Shown: positions 1 to 8,516 of the stretch, piece after piece
How positions within the stretch are numbered: position 1 is the stretch's first letter
Layout: every line of letters begins with the position of its first letter
Assembly (NCBI GenBank): GCA_947379755.1
Contig: CANCOC010000017.1
Span: 1 to 47,348 of the forward strand
Direction: 5' to 3'
Length of the DNA: 47,348 nucleotides
Origin: Alcaligenaceae bacterium
Lineage (GTDB): Bacteria > Pseudomonadota > Gammaproteobacteria > Burkholderiales > Burkholderiaceae_B
Made by a program: the position numbers and the translations under genes
The notes under the pieces: model-generated
Told to the model about the DNA's origin: nothing
What the model saw: the letters and a program-made list of their open reading frames with translations, nothing else
The model's database searches: none

Positions 1-1944
1 GGTACCAATCTGCTGGTCAAGCAGGGCGCAACTGTTGTCATGACCCTGGCGCTCAACAGCACGACAGGTGCCTATGTGGTGACACAAAACGCACCGGTCA
101 TGCACAGCAATGACTTGTTTGAGAATAACCAGCCATTTAATGTCGACTACAAAGTCACAGACAAAGATGGTGACTGTGTCACAGGCTCACTCTGCATTAC
201 CGTCAATGACGACACACCGACTGTCTCACAAAATGCTGTTGTCAAGCTTGACGATGATGCACTCGCAGGTGGCAACCTTGGAGGTATTGGAGATACATCA
301 CCAGACACTGCAAACACCACAGGCGTTCTCTCGCATAGCTATGGAGCAGACGGTGCAGGATCCATTTCGTGGTTAACGACGGGAGCACCGTCAGGGTTCG
401 CCTATGTTGCATTGGGCAGCAATTTACAAATCAACCAGGGAATGACAACTGTAATGACCCTTACGCTCAACTCCGCAACGGGTGCCTACACGGTGACACA
501 AAATGCACCTGTCATGCATCCCGCCGGGCTGAGTGAAAATACCCAGGCTTTCGAAGTTAATTACTCTGTAAAAGACAAAGATGGTGATCCAGTTATCGGT
601 AAGCTCGCGATCAATGTCAACGATGACACACCCACTACACAGGGTAATGATGTCGTACAGCTTGATGACGATGCACTTGCTGGTGGAAACCCTGGTGGCA
701 ATGGCGATGTAACTCCCAACACCGCACATACGACAGGTACGCTGCACTTCAGTTACGGTGCTGATGGTCCAGGATCAATCGTTTGGTTGACAGCCGGCGC
801 ACCTTCAGGTTTCAGTTACGTTACCTCGGGCAATGATCTTCTTGTCAATCAGGGAATGACCAAGATTATGACGCTTTCACTCAACGCAACGACTGGTGCC
901 TATTCGGTCGTTCAGTCAGCGCCTGTGACCCATCTGGCGGGAATGGATGAGAACAGTCAAGCCTTTACGATTGCGTATCAGGTCACGGATAAAGATGGTG
1001 ATCGCGCATATGCGGATATAACGGTCGTGGTGAACGATGACACCCCAACAGCGTCATCCAACAGCACGATATACCTGGATGAATCAGCACTACCAGCGCT
1101 GCATGCTGGAGGTACGGTCAGTCAAAGTGGAACCCTGTCCCACAGTTATGGTGCAGATGGTCCAGGATCGATTGACTGGCTGACGGACGGTGCGCCACAA
1201 GGATATACGTATGAACTTTCTTCCAGTGGCGATTTGCTGATAAGGCAGGGAATGACAAAAGTCATGACCGCATCACTCGATCATCTAACGGGCAATTACA
1301 CCAGCGTGCTCAATGCTGCAATTATGAATGATCCTGGTGATACAAGCCAAAGTTTCACTTTGAACTATCAGATTACGGATCATGATGCAGATGCTGTAAT
1401 GGCTTCTATTGAAGTGGTGGTCAATGATGCGTCGTCGCACGCGCCGCAACCAACTTTAGCCTTAACGCCAACGTTGATGAGTACGCCATTAACGCCTCAG
1501 GGTGGCCTGATCTCACTGGCTGATCTGGTCACCACGCCGAGTACGTTAACAACACCTGATGCGCTCACAGCACCACTGCATGCTCCTGACTCGACCTCTA
1601 CTCAGGGATCAACTCCTGTCGTCACACAAAACAGTGCGATTGCACCAGACTTGAGTCCTGCAACAAATCTGTCAGGAGGGCTTGATCATTTGTCTACTTC
1701 AGCAAGTGGGCCAGTTGTTACGCCACTTATCACGCCAACAACTGGCAGTTCCTCAACTACAAGTACTTCGACTACGGATCAGGCGGGAGTTTTGACACTG
1801 GCTGACGTCACAACTCCACATGAAAGTACTCCTGTGCCAAGTCCTGCGCCAGCCGTGACCGCTACGGTTGAACCAGTCGTGGCGCTTGTTTCGGATGTCT
1901 TACCTGTAGCAGGGTATACACCTCCGTTAGAGCATCTGGTTTGA
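1..1944 (+). CDS. C-terminal part of a large repeat-containing type I secreted adhesin (5' end outside window)
   Basis: The frame is open from base 1, so this is the end of a longer protein; 647 residues are visible. It consists of repeats of about 138 residues, marked by recurring NDDTPT motifs (at about 14 kb-scale spacing of 138, 138 and then 130 residues), each with DKDGD, SYGADGxGSI and QGMTKxMTLSLN motifs. This looks like the Ig-like/T1SS-143 or VCBS-type repeats of bacterial large adhesins. After the last repeat comes a tail of about 165 residues rich in Pro, Ser and Thr, containing LISLADLVTTP and a similar VLTLADVTTP, and ending in GYTPPLEHLV. No RTX nonapeptides (GGxGxDxUx) are visible. 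A complete type I exporter follows downstream, so the likely role is a secreted or surface-held adhesin. Substrate status is inferred from context. Confidence 0.85.
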   Translation, partial: GTNLLVKQGATVVMTLALNSTTGAYVVTQNAPVMHSNDLFENNQPFNVDYKVTDKDGDCVTGSLCITVNDDTPTVSQNAVVKLDDDALAGGNLGGIGDTSPDTANTTGVLSHSYGADGAGSISWLTTGAPSGFAYVALGSNLQINQGMTTVMTLTLNSATGAYTVTQNAPVMHPAGLSENTQAFEVNYSVKDKDGDPVIGKLAINVNDDTPTTQGNDVVQLDDDALAGGNPGGNGDVTPNTAHTTGTLHFSYGADGPGSIVWLTAGAPSGFSYVTSGNDLLVNQGMTKIMTLSLNATTGAYSVVQSAPVTHLAGMDENSQAFTIAYQVTDKDGDRAYADITVVVNDDTPTASSNSTIYLDESALPALHAGGTVSQSGTLSHSYGADGPGSIDWLTDGAPQGYTYELSSSGDLLIRQGMTKVMTASLDHLTGNYTSVLNAAIMNDPGDTSQSFTLNYQITDHDADAVMASIEVVVNDASSHAPQPTLALTPTLMSTPLTPQGGLISLADLVTTPSTLTTPDALTAPLHAPDSTSTQGSTPVVTQNSAIAPDLSPATNLSGGLDHLSTSASGPVVTPLITPTTGSSSTTSTSTTDQAGVLTLADVTTPHESTPVPSPAPAVTATVEPVVALVSDVLPVAGYTPPLEHLV

Positions 1945-1984
1945 TCTTGCAATCAAACTAAGTTTTTTGATTGATGACTCACAG

Positions 1985-2017
1985 CGGGTAAATCCAAAGG
2001 TTTACCCGTTTTTTTTT
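1985..2017 (+). terminator. Rho-independent terminator after the adhesin gene
   Basis: Eight-base stem CGGGTAAA (1985-1992) and TTTACCCG (2001-2008), loop TCCAAAGG, followed by nine T residues. It sits 40 bases after the adhesin stop, so the adhesin and the downstream regulator/exporter genes are probably separate transcription units. Confidence 0.9.
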
Positions 2018-2193
2018 GTTGATACTTGTTTGTTGGTAATGAGATTAACGGTTCACGAGGATGTTTTAAATATCACCCCAAACATATCCTACATACATCG
2101 ATCAGTTGATTGCAGCATGACTTGTTTGATGAAAATGATACGCAAGGGTTCTAGTCATAAAAATAATCAGCAATTCTGATAAAGGTCATTCAC

Positions 2194-2829
2194 GTGCCAA
2201 TTCAACTTGTACTTGCCGATCCACACCCTGTGATGCTCGACGGTTTGACATCCATCTTCAGTAACCATCCTGATTTTGAAATCAAATCATGCGCACAAGA
2301 TGGCGAAGCCGCAATGAATGCGGTAAAAGAATTCAACCCTGACATCCTACTTCTTGAGTTATCGCTACCGAAGAAAAATGGTTTGCATGTCATTCAGGAT
2401 ATGCAGAATCAAAAATTGCGGACACAACCGGTAGTTTTTACCGGAGAGCCAATAAAAGATGTCATGCAGGCAATTGATCTGGGCGTCCAGGGTCTGGTAT
2501 CAAAAGATAAACCCAAGGAATTTCTGGATCGTTGCATCAGAGCGGTCCATAACGGTAATAAGTGGCTTGACGAAGACCTTGCCATGAAAGCCGTGACACA
2601 TCTTCTTGAGCGAAAAAAAAACGGCAATGTGATTGAACAGCTACTCACCACCCGGGAGATGGCAGTTGCAAAACTCGTGACAGAAGGATGGCCGAACAAA
2701 AGAATCGCCAGCAAACTTTCAATCAGTGAAGGGACCGCAAAGTTGCACTTGCACCATATCTATCAAAAGCTGAATTGTGCAGGGCGCATGGCACTTGTTC
2801 TTCACATGCAAAAAAATGGTTTGGCTTGA
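2194..2829 (+). CDS. LuxR/NarL-family response regulator with a degenerate receiver
   Basis: 211 residues. An N-terminal receiver domain (about 3-120) is followed by a LuxR-type helix-turn-helix (about 150-211, LTTREMAVAKLVTEG then NKRIASKLSISEGTAKLHL). The start is GTG, chosen because AAAGG lies eight bases upstream. The receiver is atypical: the usual ADDHP reads ADPHP (D9 kept, second Asp is Pro10), and the phospho-acceptor Asp is Glu55 (PDILLLELSLP). The switch Thr83 and Lys104 are present. Glu at this position can mimic phosphorylation in some family members, so the protein may act without a kinase; no kinase gene is nearby. It lies 60 bases before the exporter genes on the same strand and probably regulates the adhesin or its exporter, which is inference. 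Confidence 0.9.
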   Translation: MPIQLVLADPHPVMLDGLTSIFSNHPDFEIKSCAQDGEAAMNAVKEFNPDILLLELSLPKKNGLHVIQDMQNQKLRTQPVVFTGEPIKDVMQAIDLGVQGLVSKDKPKEFLDRCIRAVHNGNKWLDEDLAMKAVTHLLERKKNGNVIEQLLTTREMAVAKLVTEGWPNKRIASKLSISEGTAKLHLHHIYQKLNCAGRMALVLHMQKNGLA

Positions 2830-2889
2830 TCGATATTACTGATTTCAGAACCGTCAAATCCAGATGATCGCACACAGGGAAGCGTTTAA

Positions 2890-4308
2890 ATGAAAAATAT
2901 GAGTTTGAAAATCGGCACTGCCTGTGCAATGTCTCTGGTGCTTCAGCATACTCAACTTGCTGCACAAACACTTCACGATGCAGTCAATATGGCCTTGGCT
3001 CAATATCCCGCCATACTAGCCGCTCAATCCAGAGCGGAGGCTGCTGACTCAGATATTATTCGCGCACAGGGTGCGCATTGGCCACAAGTCGCATGGACTG
3101 GCACCTACAACGCCTATAACACAGGTAACGTTTCTAATAACTGGATTCAGTCTCCAACTGTCAGCATGAATATCTGGTCGGGATGGAGGATTCAGTCTGA
3201 TGTCGAGCGTTCCAGATCACTCGCCGATGCTAGCAGGCATCAGCAGCGCATCACCCGTGATGACGTTGCGCTGTTGTGTACCGAAGGGTACTTGAATTGG
3301 GCACATCAGATCGAAATGGTGCGCCTTGCACGCGACAATCTGTCTGCTCATAAAAAGATACTCAGTGATATAGACAAGATCATCCAGATTGATCCCGGTC
3401 GTCGGATTGATCTGGATCAGGCACAGGTGCGTTACGAAAATGCAAAGCTCAACCTTGAACAACGCCAAGCTGATCTTGCCTCCGCGGTACAGCGACTGAA
3501 TCGTATGCTGCTTGGAAGAATGCCGCCCGTCCCTTCTGGTATTGACTTCGCCCCAGGAATAGCACCTGACTCACCACAACAAGCGCTTGGATATATCAAC
3601 GATACACACCCGGTAATTGCACAATTGCGATCACAGATTCAGGCCGCAGAGGCGTCTGTTGTGAACGCACGCTCTCAATACTCTCCCACGGTCAATGTGA
3701 CATATGGCAAACAGACTTATCAGGGAACGGCACAGGGTGACTATCTGACGCAGCTGATTGTTTCAGTTCCAATTTTTGATGGTGGAACTGCATATGGAGC
3801 GACTGGTGCTGCGCAAGGCAACCTGCATGCAATCGAATCGAACCTAAAGGAAAGTGATTTGATTCTTCGCGAACGTGTAGCGTCCTTCTGGACGGACTGG
3901 CTTGCGGCCAAAAACCGAAAAGAACTCGGCATCAGTCAGACGCGCACCGCCAAGGCATTAGTCAACGGATACACCCTTCAATTTCAGGTAGGACGGCGCT
4001 CGCTGCTCGACTTACTGAATGTTCAGAGTGATCTGTACACATACGAAAGCAATGCAGAGAATGCGGCCTTTGAGTCCCGCCTTGGACGTGCACGAATTAT
4101 GGCTGCGATCGGAAGGTTGGCACTTGCTTATATCGAACCGGCGGAAATGTCTGGGCAAACGTCATCCTCGACTACCGGGGATGCTTCGATTGTGAAGCCG
4201 CGTGCTGCTGCACTACCAGGAACCAATCAGGACTGGACTGGCACGACGATCGGTGTATTGCCTGCGAACCTCGCTCAACACTCCCTCAATGAAGCGACCA
4301 AACCATGA
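2890..4308 (+). CDS. TolC-like outer-membrane channel of the type I secretion system
   Basis: 472 residues. It starts with a signal peptide (basic start, hydrophobic core, likely cleavage near LAAQ). Two TolC-type repeats follow, with typical N-terminal LHDAVNMALAQYPAILAAQSR and the second-repeat region LLDLLNVQSDLYTYESNAENA. It forms the trimeric outer-membrane duct that receives substrate from the ABC/HlyD inner-membrane complex. A GGGAAG stretch precedes the ATG. The stop overlaps the exporter start by four bases (ATGA), so translation is probably coupled. Length is normal for the LapE/AggA branch that serves large adhesins. The C-terminal 50 residues are Ser/Thr-rich and not typical of the fold. 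Confidence 0.92.
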   Translation: MKNMSLKIGTACAMSLVLQHTQLAAQTLHDAVNMALAQYPAILAAQSRAEAADSDIIRAQGAHWPQVAWTGTYNAYNTGNVSNNWIQSPTVSMNIWSGWRIQSDVERSRSLADASRHQQRITRDDVALLCTEGYLNWAHQIEMVRLARDNLSAHKKILSDIDKIIQIDPGRRIDLDQAQVRYENAKLNLEQRQADLASAVQRLNRMLLGRMPPVPSGIDFAPGIAPDSPQQALGYINDTHPVIAQLRSQIQAAEASVVNARSQYSPTVNVTYGKQTYQGTAQGDYLTQLIVSVPIFDGGTAYGATGAAQGNLHAIESNLKESDLILRERVASFWTDWLAAKNRKELGISQTRTAKALVNGYTLQFQVGRRSLLDLLNVQSDLYTYESNAENAAFESRLGRARIMAAIGRLALAYIEPAEMSGQTSSSTTGDASIVKPRAAALPGTNQDWTGTTIGVLPANLAQHSLNEATKP

Positions 4309-6614
4309 AAACAGCTCACTTGAAATCAGACCCTTATATCAATCCATCTCAAGATCCAAAGATGCACTTGGATATGCCAGAGGCTGAAACACCAGATACG
4401 GAACATCGCGATCCACTTCTAGTCTGTCTGGCGCTAGCATCGAAGTTGATTGATCGACAGGTGCATCTAGCCGCTTTGCGCGCGGGGTTCGCTATTGATG
4501 AGTCAGGACGTATCCCTTCCAGCGCCTATCCGGACCTGGCCCGGCTGCACGGCATTCTTGCAGCATGGAATCATACAGAGATAAAAAATATTCCGAGCTA
4601 TGTTCTACCCGTACTCGTTCCATTTATTGATGGTCGGGCCTGCGTACTACTCTCGGTAAAGGGAAAAAAAGCCAGAATATTGATGGCCGATTCAGGCATG
4701 TCAGAAATCACGATGGACGCTGACGAATTAAACACCTTGTCAACGGGTGAAGTACTGGTAATTAAGGCTGCTCCTCAAAAGGGAATGGAGCAACTGGTCC
4801 CATTCAAGGGACGCGCCTTCGAGTGGTTCTGGGGCACCTTGATGCGATTCAAACATTTCTATATTGAGTCGATGGTCGCGACGGTCGTTGCAAATATCCT
4901 GACACTCGCTGCAGTATTTTTTACGATGAATGTCTATGATCGTGTTGTTCCGACACAAGCCTATACGTCTTTGTGGACACTGGCCATTGGAACGATCGTT
5001 GCGATTGTGCTTGAGTTTTCTATGCGCTGGCTCAAGGCACGCCTGGTTGACGTTGGTGGAAAGAAAGCAGACTTGGCAATTAACGCCACACTATTGCGTG
5101 AAATCATGTCTATTCGGCTAGAGCACCGGCCACAATCGATTGGCATATTTGCCAGTTCAATGCGGGACTTTGAAGCTCTTCGGGACTTTTTCTCTTCGGC
5201 ATCACTTGTTTTACTGGCAGATATGCCATTCATTCTAATGTTTCTGATACTCATCGGAATTGTTGGAGGACCACTTGTTCTGATCCCAGGCATAGTCGTT
5301 CCCTTGTTGCTGTTGATCGGGGTTGTTGCTCAGCGCCCGCTCATGCAAGCAATGCGAGAAAATATGAAAGAGTCGGGCGACAAGCAAAGTGTCCTAGTTG
5401 AATCGCTGATGAACCTTGAGTTGCTCAAAGCACATAACGCTGAAAGCTACCTTCAAAGACGTTGGGAAAACTCAAATCGTGCTGCAGCCGAGTCTTTCAA
5501 GAAAACCCGTTCACTGACGAATCTGATGCTTGGCTTAACCGCAATGTTTCAACAACTCGTGACTGTTGGAATGGTGGTGATGGGTGTCTATCTGATTGGG
5601 GAAAACAGACTGACACTTGGGGGACTGATTGCATCAGTCATTTTAGCCGGTCGTGCGATCGCGCCACTTGGGAGTGTGATGGCTCTCGCCGCCCGATACC
5701 AGCAGGCTAACACCGCTCTTGAAACGCTTGACAACCTGATGAAACGGCCACGCGACCGTGAATCCAGTCGCCATTACATTGTTCCAGAAAAAATTATAGG
5801 TGCGCTGCGGGCTGATGAGTTGGAATTTTCATATCCCGGAGAACACAACTTACCAGTCATCAGGAAGGTAACTTTTGATCTCAATCCTGGCGAGCACTTA
5901 GGCCTCTTAGGAAGGGTTGGAAGTGGTAAGACAACGCTTCTCAGAGTAATGGCGGGACTGTACACGCCACTTGGGGGAAAAGTATTGATCGACGGAATCG
6001 ATCAGAAACAGATTGAACCTGCGGAGTTACGTAGCCGCATTGGATATATCGGCCAGGATGCACAGCTTTTCATGGGCACCTTACGTGAAAATCTTGTATT
6101 GGCAGACACATGGATTAGCGATTCGAGAGTTATCGATGTTCTTCAGCAACTTGATCTTTATCATTTGATTTCGAACCACCCACGAGGACTCGATATGCCG
6201 CTGACAGAAGCTGGAGGAGGGCTCTCGGGTGGACAGCGACAATTGCTTGCTGTGGCGCGCATGATGCTGCGTGATCCTGCATTTGTGTTCCTGGACGAAC
6301 CGACGTCGCACATGGATCAGAATACTGAAGCACGTGTGATCAGTGTGTTGGGTGAGTGGTTAAAAGGTCGAACTCTGCTATTGGCGACGCATCGCTTGCA
6401 ACTCCTCGTCTGGGTGGATCGAATTGCCGTCATGGAGCGCGGACAGCTCCTGATTGAGGGGCCGCGTGATCAAGTGTTGAAGCAACTCAAGACGGGTGTT
6501 TCGACGGGTGTAAAGCGGGAGAGAACGGCAAGGACTCCCAAGGTCACTGCTGCGGATGAGATTGCTCAGGCACCCGCGACAGAGGAAATTGCACCTCATT
6601 TGGCAACACCTTAA
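4305..6614 (+). CDS. Type I secretion ABC transporter, LapB/LssB type
   Basis: 769 residues. A C39-peptidase-like domain (about 36-160) comes first; the position of the catalytic Cys is occupied by Pro37 (DPLL), so it is a non-cleaving substrate-docking domain, as in HlyB and LapB exporters. Six membrane segments lie between about 187 and 456. The ATPase domain has Walker A GRVGSGKTT (536-544), Q-loop Gln584, signature LSGGQ (640-644), Walker B FVFLDEP (660-666) and switch His696. It powers one-step export of the adhesin with the TolC and HlyD partners. The start overlaps the TolC stop by four bases. The C-terminal 45 residues are a charged extension beyond the ATPase fold. Confidence 0.95.
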   Translation: MKTAHLKSDPYINPSQDPKMHLDMPEAETPDTEHRDPLLVCLALASKLIDRQVHLAALRAGFAIDESGRIPSSAYPDLARLHGILAAWNHTEIKNIPSYVLPVLVPFIDGRACVLLSVKGKKARILMADSGMSEITMDADELNTLSTGEVLVIKAAPQKGMEQLVPFKGRAFEWFWGTLMRFKHFYIESMVATVVANILTLAAVFFTMNVYDRVVPTQAYTSLWTLAIGTIVAIVLEFSMRWLKARLVDVGGKKADLAINATLLREIMSIRLEHRPQSIGIFASSMRDFEALRDFFSSASLVLLADMPFILMFLILIGIVGGPLVLIPGIVVPLLLLIGVVAQRPLMQAMRENMKESGDKQSVLVESLMNLELLKAHNAESYLQRRWENSNRAAAESFKKTRSLTNLMLGLTAMFQQLVTVGMVVMGVYLIGENRLTLGGLIASVILAGRAIAPLGSVMALAARYQQANTALETLDNLMKRPRDRESSRHYIVPEKIIGALRADELEFSYPGEHNLPVIRKVTFDLNPGEHLGLLGRVGSGKTTLLRVMAGLYTPLGGKVLIDGIDQKQIEPAELRSRIGYIGQDAQLFMGTLRENLVLADTWISDSRVIDVLQQLDLYHLISNHPRGLDMPLTEAGGGLSGGQRQLLAVARMMLRDPAFVFLDEPTSHMDQNTEARVISVLGEWLKGRTLLLATHRLQLLVWVDRIAVMERGQLLIEGPRDQVLKQLKTGVSTGVKRERTARTPKVTAADEIAQAPATEEIAPHLATP

Positions 6615-6639
6615 GTCTAATCATTCGGAAAATTTAATC

Positions 6640-7869
6640 ATGAAGCCTACTCAAAATAACTATTTGAATGATAAGTCTTATGTACATCCAGGTCTGTCAG
6701 ATGATGATGAACATCACGCCAGTCGACATCTGCTATGGATCACTGCATTGGTATTGATTGCAGCAATTGTGTGGGCAGCAACTTTCCATCTTGATGAAAT
6801 CACCCGTGGCATCGGCAAAGTCATTCCATCGAGCAGAGAACAAGTTGTCCAAAGTCTTGACTCAGGGATTCTTGCCGAATTACTTGTACATGAGGGTGAT
6901 CCAGTCGAAAAGGATCAAATTCTTTTACGTATCGATGATGCAAGATCGGGTCCGGTATTTCGTGAGGCCTATGAAAAATGGCTGGGCCTGGCCGCACAGG
7001 CTGCACGCCTTCGTGCAGAGGCGTATGGAACTGAGCTTAAATTCCCCGTCGAGGTACTGGCCTTACCGGATGTCGTCAATCGGGAGGAGAGGGCATTTCG
7101 AGCTCGCAAACAGGCACTTGATGAGCAATTAAATGCAATGAAGCAATCTTTGGGATCACTCGGTCGTGAGATTTCGTTGACGGCTCCACTCGTTTCTCAG
7201 GGAGTGATGTCTGAAGTCGAATTATTACGCCTTAGGCGCCAGTATTCCGATATGCAAGCCCAGATGGCCGAGCGACGCAATCGTTACTTTACAGAAGCAA
7301 ATAATGATTTAGTTCGTGTTGAATCGGATCTGGCGCAATCAAAAGAAAACTCTCTTGCACGAGAAGACGCATTCAAGCGCTCAGTGATTCGCTCACCCAT
7401 GAAGGGGGTAGTGAAGAATGTACAGGTCACAACGATGGGTGCGGTCATTCAGGCGGGACAAAACATCATGGAAATTGTCCCTCTGCAAGATGAGATGCTG
7501 GTTGAGGCATACATCAAACCAACAGAGGTCGCCTTCTTGCATGCTGATCAGCCCGCAATGGTCAAGCTGACTGCCTATGATTTCAACAAGTACGGTGGTC
7601 TGGATGGTGTGCTTGAACACTTGAGCCCAGACACAATGCGAGATGAAAGTAAGCCACGCAAACCAGGCAGTCCGCCAATTGATCTGGATGAGGGGTTTTA
7701 CAGAATCATCGTACGCATCACAGACATTAATCCTGAGCGCAACGGAAAACAGCTAAAAGCGTTGCCTGGGATGACTGCGATTGTTGAAATTAAAACCGGA
7801 CAAAAGACTGTTCTGGAATATCTCTTTCGACCACTGCAGAGTGTCACGCAAGCGCTGCGAGAACGCTGA
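6640..7869 (+). CDS. HlyD/LapC-family membrane fusion protein
   Basis: 409 residues from the ATG at 6640. An upstream in-frame ATG at 6556 would lie inside the exporter gene and adds a sequence unlike the family, so it was not used. A cytoplasmic head is followed by one membrane segment (about 31-50, LLWITALVLIAAIVWAATF). Then come a split lipoyl/barrel-sandwich domain (VVQSLDSGILAELLVHEGDPVEKD and later IRSPMKGVVKNV), a long helical hairpin and a beta-barrel ending. It bridges the ABC exporter and the TolC duct in the periplasm. It starts 25 bases after the exporter stop, in the same operon. Confidence 0.93.
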   Translation: MKPTQNNYLNDKSYVHPGLSDDDEHHASRHLLWITALVLIAAIVWAATFHLDEITRGIGKVIPSSREQVVQSLDSGILAELLVHEGDPVEKDQILLRIDDARSGPVFREAYEKWLGLAAQAARLRAEAYGTELKFPVEVLALPDVVNREERAFRARKQALDEQLNAMKQSLGSLGREISLTAPLVSQGVMSEVELLRLRRQYSDMQAQMAERRNRYFTEANNDLVRVESDLAQSKENSLAREDAFKRSVIRSPMKGVVKNVQVTTMGAVIQAGQNIMEIVPLQDEMLVEAYIKPTEVAFLHADQPAMVKLTAYDFNKYGGLDGVLEHLSPDTMRDESKPRKPGSPPIDLDEGFYRIIVRITDINPERNGKQLKALPGMTAIVEIKTGQKTVLEYLFRPLQSVTQALRER

Positions 7870-8009
7870 ATCGAGTGGATCCAGCACCTTAAAAAATTGA
7901 TATAGATCTGAGGATACTGAAAACAGACCGTCAGATCGCTAGGCATCAATTTACCATCCAAATACCATGATCTCTACATCTGGAATGTAGCTGATATTGG
8001 AGAAAGCAT

Positions 8010-8498
8010 ATGTTGCAAACGATAGAACGATGCACGTCGACACAATCAAATGATTTAGTTTCATTCGGTTTTTTTAGTGAGTCTACCCACGCGTTGGGAT
8101 TGATGGGTTTAATGCGGCTGCTATTCCAGTCCTACTTGAACAACAAAGAAAATGAGATTACCGGGATGCTTTTTTATGATGGAAAACACTTCAGTCAGAT
8201 CATGGAAGGTCCACGTTCGACGATTGACGAGGCATGGCAAGTGATCAGAAAAGATCGCAGACATACCAACATCCATCTTGTAGGAAAGAACCTTATTTCA
8301 TCCCGTGCCTATTCAACTTGGTCCATGCGAGTCAAGGATGGCGGCGTCATCGGTGCGATGTATCCCGAGTTAATAAACATTATTGGTGAAATCAACGCGG
8401 ACAGGAGTGCTCCTGAAATATTACGCTCCGCCTATTCCTCTGCCCGGCTGATTCAGGAATTACCCGCCGGGATAATTTCGTTGCCAACCATTCATTAA
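8010..8498 (+). CDS. Short BLUF-domain protein 1, photoactive Tyr replaced by Phe21
   Basis: 162 residues: a single BLUF (flavin-binding blue-light sensor) domain at about 15-108, followed by two C-terminal helices and no output domain, as in PixD-type proteins. The flavin-site residues fall at the same numbers as in AppA: Asn45, Gln63 (HFSQIMEGP) and Trp104 (YSTWSM) are kept. The conserved Tyr21 is Phe21 (LVSFGFFS). In AppA and PixD, changing this Tyr abolishes the normal photocycle, so this protein may bind flavin yet not respond in the usual way. The ribosome site is TTGGAGAAAG. It lies 140 bases after the secretion adaptor gene and is a paralogue of the next gene. Its partner or target is unknown. 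Confidence 0.85.
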   Translation: MLQTIERCTSTQSNDLVSFGFFSESTHALGLMGLMRLLFQSYLNNKENEITGMLFYDGKHFSQIMEGPRSTIDEAWQVIRKDRRHTNIHLVGKNLISSRAYSTWSMRVKDGGVIGAMYPELINIIGEINADRSAPEILRSAYSSARLIQELPAGIISLPTIH

Positions 8499-8516
8499 AA
8501 ACAGAGAGAGAAGATC

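Noticed and set aside
40..1437. Tandem repeats considered as a DNA repeat array or CRISPR-like element
   Set aside because: The period of about 414 bases stays in frame and encodes diverged protein repeats, so the repeat is at protein level.
1967..2179. 70-codon frame after the adhesin
   Set aside because: It runs through the adhesin terminator and has no protein likeness.
4305..4800. An active C39 peptidase domain in the exporter, which would imply a bacteriocin-type cleaved substrate
   Set aside because: The catalytic Cys position is Pro; the domain is the non-cleaving type found in adhesin and RTX exporters.
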